64,000 nt of DNA from Favolaschia claudopus (Eukaryota; Basidiomycota; Agaricomycetes; Agaricales; Mycenaceae): NCBI GenBank assembly GCA_037176885.1, contig JAWWNJ010000234.1, positions 62,001-126,000 on the forward strand, in the 5' to 3' direction. Numbering within the stretch: position 1 is the first letter of the stretch; each line of letters begins with the position of its first letter. The notes beneath the pieces were generated by a model. The model was not told where the DNA came from, made no database searches, and was given only the letters and a program-made list of their open reading frames with translations. The position numbers were made by a program, and so were the translations under genes. Below are positions 57,431 to 64,000 of this stretch, in pieces.

Positions 57431-60400
57431 GTGATTGATCTGTATACAGTGGAAACCGGAGAGGAAGTAAGAAAATGCGTACCGTTTGAGCACTGGATCG
57501 CAATCGAGGGACCGAGAGGGGAGAACGTCAGGGTGAAAGCATTGTGGGATGGCGGTGCGCTCGTGGGGGCAATGAATACCGTGATGTGGGAAAGAATCAG
57601 GCATCGTTTGGGCAATGCGCGGGAGTCGACGAAGATCTTGCGCATGGCAAACGGAGCTCTTGTGCCGTCGCAAGGGTATTGGGAGGGAATGATCAACGTT
57701 GAGGGGGTCAGGAGTCGAGGGAGATTCGAGATATTCGACAGTGGCGGCGGGTGGGAGTTCCTGTTCGGGAAACCACTTCAGGCGGCGTTCGGCGCAGTGC
57801 ACGACTACAAGCAAGACGTTGTCAAGCTCGAGGTTGGAGAGGCTCGAGCCGACTTGCAAAATCAGAAGCGCCAGCCGCCGATTGCAGCAGCGGAACAGGT
57901 TAGCAAGTGTGCAACCTTCACGGGGGTCCTATCCGATTTCGAGGAAACCCCCGCGAGGCGAGTGATTTCTCAAACGAAAATGTGCGCAGACCACTTTGAC
58001 GGACACCCACCTTTAGCGTGCAAATGGGCCACAAGGAAGGCAAGGCGGGTGATATACCAGACCAAATTAGCAACAGTGGAAGAGCTACCGGAAGAGGAAG
58101 AAGTGTTGACGAGAAGCGAGGAGGATGTGTTGCCAAGCACGCGGTGGGCAGAAGAGTGGATGGCGCTGGAGGTGGAGATGGAGATGGAGGGCCAATCAAA
58201 CGCGCGTGAAAATTCGACGGGGGCTAGCGCAACCCCCGCGAGGGGAGTACTCACAGAAGCACCAACGCTCGTCGGAAACGTCGCTGACCACGGTTACAGC
58301 AGCCTGTTTGACACCGACATATACGATGCAGACGCCTATGCGCCGGAAGCAGCGGAACCCGAATCCATTTACACGAGGGCTAGCAACCCGTTCAAGCCGG
58401 AGCGGGTGGCGGAAATACTCAAGCAGGTGGAGATAGGGCCAGATTTGGAGGACGAGCAGCGGGAGATGGTGCGCGGGATGTTGAGCAGTTACGCTGACAT
58501 TTTCGCGTTAGCTGTTAGCGAGGTTAGCGTTGTGGAAGGCACGGTCTATGCGCCGAAGATACCGGCGGACGTCAAATTCAGCACGAAGATTCACCAGCGG
58601 CCGGTCACGCAACCGCAGGCCGAATACCTACACCAGCAAGCTGATGTGCTGGTGAAGGCAGGAATCATCCGCCCAATACACCCCCGGGACGTAAAGTGTG
58701 TTTCTCCGATAAAACTAGCACAGAAGGAGCACGACGGCGGGGGTTTGACCCTGGAGGAACTACAACACATGCTGAACGACGAGTGTGTTCGCATGGGGCA
58801 GGAACCCATCTATGACCTGCCGGCTAGAGATGCACCGGTCCAAATGCCCGAGGCGAAGGGGAAGCCGAAGTGGCGCATATGCCAAAACTTCCACGAGCTC
58901 AACGAGCTGCTGAAGGTGGTGCCTGTACCACAAGGTGACATACGGGACAAGCAGCGTCGGTTGTCGGGGCACCGGTACGTTTCGGGCTTCGATTTTGCCT
59001 CGGGGTTCTTCGCGATACCGATTGACGAGGCGGTACAACCATATATCGTCATGTTTATCCCGGGCAAGGGATACTTCGCATACATGCGCATGCCGTTCGG
59101 GTTGACAGACGCGCCGACGGAATTTGGGTACATGTGCACGCTGAAGCTGCATGACTTGCTGGCGAAGGCGATCATGGAGCTGTTTGTAGACGACGGAGGG
59201 GCGGCAGCGGACACGTTCGAGGAGATGATGGGGAAGTTGAGGGTAATATTTGACCGCATTCGAGAGACGGGGCTCTCGTTGTCGGCAACGAAGACGAAGC
59301 TGTTCATGACGGAGATGGTGTTTGCAGGAGCCAAGGTAGGGCCGCGGGGGGTTGCGCCGGATGCAGCGAAGCTCACGGCGATCGTGCGGTGGGAGCAACC
59401 CAAGGACGCACAAAACCTGCACGCGTTTTTGGGGCTAACAGCGTACTTTCGCGATTTAATCAAGGCGTACACAGAGGTGGAGAAGCCGCTACGGAATCTG
59501 TTGCGATTAGTCGAGGTACCGGCGGGTGCGAAGAAGCAGGTGTTTCGGGCAGCTATGAAGAACTTCCAGCTGGCGCCCAGGTGGACCGACGAGCACACAA
59601 AATGCTTCCTCAATATGAAACGCATAATGATATCGGAACCCGTACTACAAGCGCCGAGGTTCGAGACGGTGCGCGAATTCCCGTTTATAGTGACCACAGA
59701 TGGCAGTAAGGACGCATTTGCGGGTGTGCTGTCTCAGAAGATGGAGACGGTTCTACCGGGAGGGAAAGCAGTCGTCAGAAGACACCCAATAGCATTTGCG
59801 TCAAAACGCACGTCACCGGCGGAGGAGCGCTACGCTCCGCACTTGCTGGAATTTGCGGCGCTCAAGTTCTCCCTCGACAAGTTTTCCGATATCATTTGGG
59901 GTCAACCAGTAAAGCTCGAAACGGATTGTCAAGCACTTCGCGATATCATGGTGAATGACAAGCTCAACGTTACGCACACAAGGTGGAGGGACGGTGTCAT
60001 GGGGTACAAGATTGTTGCGGCGGAGCATATCAAGGGCTCGACGAACGCGGTAGCGGATGCACTGAGTAGGGCGAATGAAGGACGGCCAAAGGTAGCGGGT
60101 GACGGCAGTGAGTGGACAGTTTCACCGGATTGGGAATCACGGTCGGGGATTGTCAATGACATCTATGTGGTGGAGGAGGTCGGGGAGATGTATTTGGTGA
60201 TGCCGGTTCCTGAGGGTTCATCGGCTTTGAGGGAACGGTTCAAGAGCGAGCCGATGTACCTTGAAGTTATTGATGCGCTGCTGGAACTGGACTTTGGGTC
60301 AAGCCTGAAGGCTCGGAAGCGTGCGCGGCATCGTGCGTCCCAGTATTTTGTCGACGGTGGGAAGCTGTGGAGGATCGGGGGTGGAGTACCAACGAGGGCG

Positions 60401-61715
60401 AGAGGGAGGCGTGAGTGTTTGACGCGAAAGGAGGCGCGAGAGCGTGCGGCGGAAGTACACGCGAGCGGGGGACATTTTCATCGAGACAGTGTGAAGTTGG
60501 CATTGATGGACAAGTACCACAGTCCCCGTCTGGACGAGTCAATTCTTGCAGCGATAGCGGACTGCGCTAAGTGCAAGGGATTTGGGCCTACTCACCTGCA
60601 TTCGCTTTCAGACCCGGTGTTGCGACGACATCCCGGCGAACTGGTGGTCGGGGACTACCTGTCCCTGCAGCTTGGGAACGGTGGCTTCAAACGGTCGGCC
60701 TGTATTTGGACACAATGTCTCAACGTGTCTGGGGGGTATAAGTACACAGTGTCGGGATCAGCAGAGACCACGGAGGCGGCACTACGCGACATCTGCGACA
60801 GGGATTTCCAGATGGAGACATTCCAGTCAGACCAAGGCCGACACTTCAAAAACAAACGTGTTCAGGCCTTCTGCGATCGGCGGGGCATCAAAATCCACCT
60901 AACGCCAGCGTACTCACCGTGGGTTAATGGTCTCGTCGAAGGTGCTAACAAGATTTTGATTTACATTCTGGCGCGACTGTGTGCACCAAATGTCGGCGAG
61001 GACGAATGGCGCTCAATGACGAAGGACACCCTGCCAGAGAACTGGCCTGACCATTTCGAAGAGGCGATCCAGATAATGAATCGGCGGCTGCTCCCGTCCG
61101 TTCATTTTTCCCCCAACGAGTTGTTTTTTGGTCAGGTCGTCAACACACCCCCAACGCCGATTTCAATAGCGGCAATGGAACTCACGGCTGAAGACGCAGG
61201 AATACACATGGCGTACGTCGATCAGCAGCGGCTCGACGCGTACGCCAATCGCGTCGAGTACGCGCTAGGGCGGAAGGCGGCTTTTGATCGCAAGGTCCTG
61301 GGCGTCGCGAGCAGGAAACGTGGTCTTCGAGCGTGGCCAGTTGGTGCAAGTATACCGCAGCGACCTTACTCACACCATGGCCAACGAAAGAAAACTCACC
61401 GTTCGTTGGTCCGAACCGCATCGCGTCTTGAAGAGGGACCTCAATTCATACGAGTTGGAAACGGTAAAAGGCATTGCTATGGAGGGTACATTCAGTGCTA
61501 GGAGGCTGCGTCCCTACGTCGTCCGGGAAGGCACATCGCTAGCGATAGCACAAGAGGCGTTCATGCAGCGCATACGGGGGGAGGAAGGCGATGTGGGAGC
61601 GGAAGAGGCGGCGGCAGTAGCGGCTTTGCGAGCGGCGGAGGTTGCGGAGGCTGAACGTTGGCGAGTGGAAGAGATGAGCAAGGAGCTGGAGGAGACGTCG
61701 GCCTGGTGGGAATGA
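57431..61715 (+). CDS. Retrotransposon pol, with a 1-nt frameshift near 61300
   Basis: The first frame runs to 61501 and lacks an ATG start; the frame is open from 57257 and is -1 relative to gag, so expression by frameshifting is likely. Domains: aspartic-protease-like (ALWDGGALVGAMN, later FDSGGGWEFLFGKP) with DGG where D-S/T-G is usual; reverse transcriptase with PIHPRDVKCVSPI, FDFASGFFAIPI, RMPFGLTDAPTEF and FVDD in place of YVDD/YxDD; RNase H with TTDGSKDAFAGVLSQ; and integrase with an HHCC finger (VHASGGHFH ... CAKC) and D, D, E in VGDYL, FQSDQGRHF and GLVEGANK. At the GGG run 61300-61302 one base appears extra. The C-terminal portion (VVFERGQLVQVYRSDL onward) continues only in another frame to 61715. 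The integrase tail would be cut short. Confidence 0.88.
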
Positions 61716-61730
61716 GCGGAAGGGAGAGTG

Positions 61731-61850
61731 CCGGGGAGTGGATGGGGGAGCGCTGGGGATGCGCCGGGGAGCGGATGGGAGAGCGCTGGAGATGCGCCGG
61801 GGAGCGGATGGGGGAGCGCTGGAGACGCGCCGGGGAGCGGAAGGGAGTGC
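61731..61850. repeat. 33-bp tandem repeat upstream of the 3' LTR
   Basis: A unit with the core GGGGAGCGGATGGG and GAGCGCTGGAGATGCGCC is repeated three times with a few substitutions, followed by a partial fourth unit. It is very purine-rich on the plus strand and lies between the pol stop and the LTR. Confidence 0.85.
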
Positions 61851-61922
61851 GAGAAAGGTGGTCGAGAGGCGAGATGGTCGAGCGATAGGCGGCGTGGACG
61901 CCGCCATGTCGCGGTGGGCACA

Positions 61923-62060
61923 TGTGGTAGGAGATGAGGTTCAGGGGTTGTTTGTAGCTGTTTGTCTGTAGCCTTAGCTAGATCATTCCATTCTTGGCTT
62001 TCACCGTAGCAGACCAGCAGAGCAGACCAGCAGACCAGCAGAGCGGAGCGGACCACCCCA
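61923..62060 (+). repeat. 3' LTR, 138 bp
   Basis: Direct copy of 55656-55793 with no difference seen. It ends only about 54 bp from the stop codon of the neighbouring RBR ligase gene. Confidence 0.95.
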
Positions 62061-62064
62061 CCGT
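62061..62064. repeat. Target-site duplication, right
   Basis: CCGT, the partner of 55652-55655. Confidence 0.75.
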
Positions 62065-62113
62065 GTACAATCCCGCCGGCGCGAAAATGAGATACAACAA
62101 GAAACTAATAACT

Positions 62114-64000
62114 TCACATCGGATGAAAATGTCTGCCCCGAGACCTCGATAACGCCTCGACATGTCTATCATAATCCTGCTCACGGCGGAAAAATCGTCC
62201 GCAACAGAAAAAGACAGGATGATGTCGGACATGCGAGAGATGGAAGCGCAAGTCCGCCAGCGAGTTCAGCCTGACATTGCAATACCCACAGACGAGATTG
62301 CGAATCATATCGGTCGTGAATGGATGACGGCTGCACACAATATCTAGTAAAAAAGGGCATCAGGACTCGATGGAAGACAGGAACAAAATTCGTACTGGGA
62401 TCGTCTATCCAGTCTAAAGAACCAGCGGCCCAACGAATAACAGCAGGCTGCGGTATATATGGCGCTGGCGCCGGATTGTACGCTGGGGGAGGATGCACCG
62501 GAGGAATGGCGTTAGCCGCCAGTTCTCTATCGCGTTCTCTTTCTTCAAGCAACATTTCTTCGTCCCAGAGGTCGCACGGTGGAACCCTTTGACACTGCCC
62601 CTTTTGTCGTAGCAAGTGAGCCACATTTGAAGCAAAAATGGGTTCCACATCTGTAGTCACTGAGTCGACGAAACGCAAGCACGAACCATTCAACACACCT
62701 GCAAGTCATATGATTGCATCCAGAAACAAGTTCAACGAGAGACTTGAGGCGGGGAGATGAGCACTTTTTCACAATTTTAGTGAAAATAAGTCCCTCAGAT
62801 ACGCACTGAACAATTTGGACAACGGCGCCAGCGTTTCGCCTACGTTTGCATTTCCGTCAATTAAGAGACTAAACCATCTCATGGAAAAAATACCTTGGCT
62901 AGTTCATGTAACAGACGATCTTCCGGAGATCTCTCGTCGGGGGGTAGAGCCTAGAATAACCTAAATAAACCGAAGAGAACAAATCAACGGTATCCGACCT
63001 GATATTGTTCGCAAGAAATATCTGAAACAATGTCACGTTGAATAAATAAACACAAAAATCGACAAGGATAGACTACCATTGTGCCAGGCAACGCGGCAAG
63101 GTACACATAACAACAGCTGGCAAGAAGGGCAAACAGCTTGCGGGTTATCCGTTTCCTCCGGCGTCTGGACGATGGCCGAACATTTCGGGTTGGGACAATA
63201 TAAGTGAGGTATCGAGTTCAACAGCTTTTGATGGTCCTGAAATACCGTGTTCGAAACAAAAGAATTCGATACAATTTGGCAACATACCCATAGAACCATT
63301 TTTTCTGGACCCATGACGCGAGCAGCGATATCATCTGGGATTCCATCCATAAAATCGGTGATAGGACACTCGGGGCATCGGATTGGGAAGACAATGATCC
63401 CTGAACTTCCGGCACCTTTGCCGTCTGGATCTAATTTGCTTTCAATATAGGTTGTTAGACATCCAACGCAGTATGCGTGTTGTTGAGGACATGGAAGTCG
63501 AAGGCCAAACTGAAGCCGGCTTGAGGAATTGGCGGAAAGCGATGCAGTGTATGGTGAGAAGGTTGGCTGGAAAGCGTCCATGCAGATTCCGCACGTCGTA
63601 TAAATTGCTAGCTCTGCCTGAGGCTCTTGCTTGATTTTGATATCAGGCTCTGGATTGCGATTGTCAGATTGAAAGCGCTCAGAAATTATTCGCCTGCGAA
63701 ACATACCGGATACCATGCGAAAGCGTTTCTGGCGGGGATTCATCCCGTCGTCAAACTCAGGTCTCTTTCCCTTGCCTCGCCCCATTTCAAAACCATGCTC
63801 TTGTTTGACTGAAAAATGTTTATTGTCCAAATCAATTTTGCCTTTCCCCTTTTCATTCAAATCCGAGGCCTAAAATGGTGAACGCCAATGCAGCAATGAA
63901 CATAATTTTAGCTAGACTACTTACCATGATGTGGTCGACGACATCTTGGCCGAGTAAACTATGTACTTGCAAGTCAAAAGGAGATCGATCAATTAGGAAA
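62114..64000 (-). CDS. RBR-type E3 ubiquitin ligase, 5' end outside window
   Basis: RING-between-RING ligase (parkin/HHARI mechanism: ubiquitin passes through a RING2 cysteine). The N-terminus lies beyond 64000. The first visible exon reads DRSPFDLQVHSLLGQDVVDH and splices at GTAAGT to ASDLNEKGKGK. RING1: CGICMDAF, then LPCPQQHAYCVGCLTTYI and FPIRCPECP. IBR: HLYCPNPKCSAIVQ, VCPSCQLLLCVPCRVAWH. RING2: RWRRCPNC, then LVELVSGCNHMTCR spliced to CGTHFCFKCGS. The C-terminal extension has CDLWDEEMLLEERERDREL and a C2H2-like pair (LVCGYCNVRLNSLADLRFHL, FCCGRFFRREQDYDRHVEAL), ending at TGA 62114. This extension is a form I associate with agaricomycete RBR proteins. The retrotransposon lies in the immediate 3' flank. 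Confidence 0.88.

Larger units (their letters stand above)
55656..62060 (+). mobile_element. Complete Ty3/gypsy-type LTR retrotransposon, 6.4 kb
   Basis: Two direct 138-bp LTRs flank gag and pol on the plus strand in the order protease, reverse transcriptase, RNase H, integrase, which defines Ty3/gypsy. The LTRs start TGTGG and end ACCCCA, look identical, and are flanked by a 4-bp CCGT duplication. Identity of the LTRs indicates recent insertion. The likely primer-binding site begins TGGTGACGAGAG just after the 5' LTR. No chromodomain is seen at the end of pol. A 1-nt frameshift lies near the end of pol. Coding DNA is GC-rich compared with flanking spacers. Confidence 0.95.

Noticed and set aside
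57970..58254. Several minus-strand ORFs inside pol
   Set aside because: GC-rich antisense shadows of pol without domains.
61514..62056. Minus-strand proline-rich ORF of 180 codons
   Set aside because: It is the antisense of the 33-bp repeat and LTR; its periodicity comes from the tandem repeat.
1..64000. tRNA genes, rRNA, CRISPR arrays, bacterial operon signals
   Set aside because: No convincing GGTTCGAAT-type B box with a matching A box was found, no regular spacer array exists, and gene structure is eukaryotic throughout.

Overview
The window looks like nuclear DNA of an agaricomycete (mushroom-forming basidiomycete). Genes are dense and split by many introns of about 50-60 nt with GT...CTAAC...AG signals. 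The gene content is eukaryotic, including a CBM1-GH6 cellobiohydrolase typical of wood and litter decayers and a HGDLRG-type kinase family familiar from Agaricales. Genus is inferred at most, not shown. No tRNA, rRNA or CRISPR array was recognised.

Layout. 0-20.5 kb is mostly housekeeping: a DNAJC11-like J-protein and the MUTYH adenine glycosylase (both minus), an F-box protein, a SURF4/Erv29 cargo receptor, the first member of an unnamed membrane-protein family (copy A), a secreted GH6 cellobiohydrolase (minus), exocyst SEC5 and a sphingolipid fatty acid 2-hydroxylase. Two introns here carry fold-back, MITE-like insertions. 20.9-29.4 kb is a recently rearranged accessory block. It holds two paralogous TKL-like kinases, the second fused to two Spa2/GIT (SHD) repeats, family copy B, a broken 5' gene fragment, and an inverted truncated copy of the 3' half of copy B. 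29.5-38 kb has a P450, the histone chaperone RTT106, a decayed family member, the CCAAT-factor subunit HAP3 and family copy C. 38-47.7 kb is a divergent pair: a large 5-oxoprolinase/hydantoinase and an NCS1 permease. 48.5-55.3 kb has an O-methyltransferase and LYS2 (alpha-aminoadipate reductase). 55.66-62.06 kb is a Ty3/gypsy LTR retrotransposon with identical 138-bp LTRs and a 4-bp target duplication. It sits between the LYS2 promoter and the 3' end of an RBR ubiquitin ligase gene that runs off the right edge.

Functional links. The hydantoinase/permease pair suggests a small catabolic unit for cyclic amides (inference). The family I call WYR-x-DGTPRSK (copies A, B and C, plus remnants at 28950-29397 and 35376-35640) is the most unusual element. 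Its members have a basic mitochondrial-presequence-like N-terminus, the WYRADGTPRSK motif, one membrane helix and a helical domain with an R/K-x-H-A-I-x-EAA-x-x-VH-x-L motif. I know no function for it.
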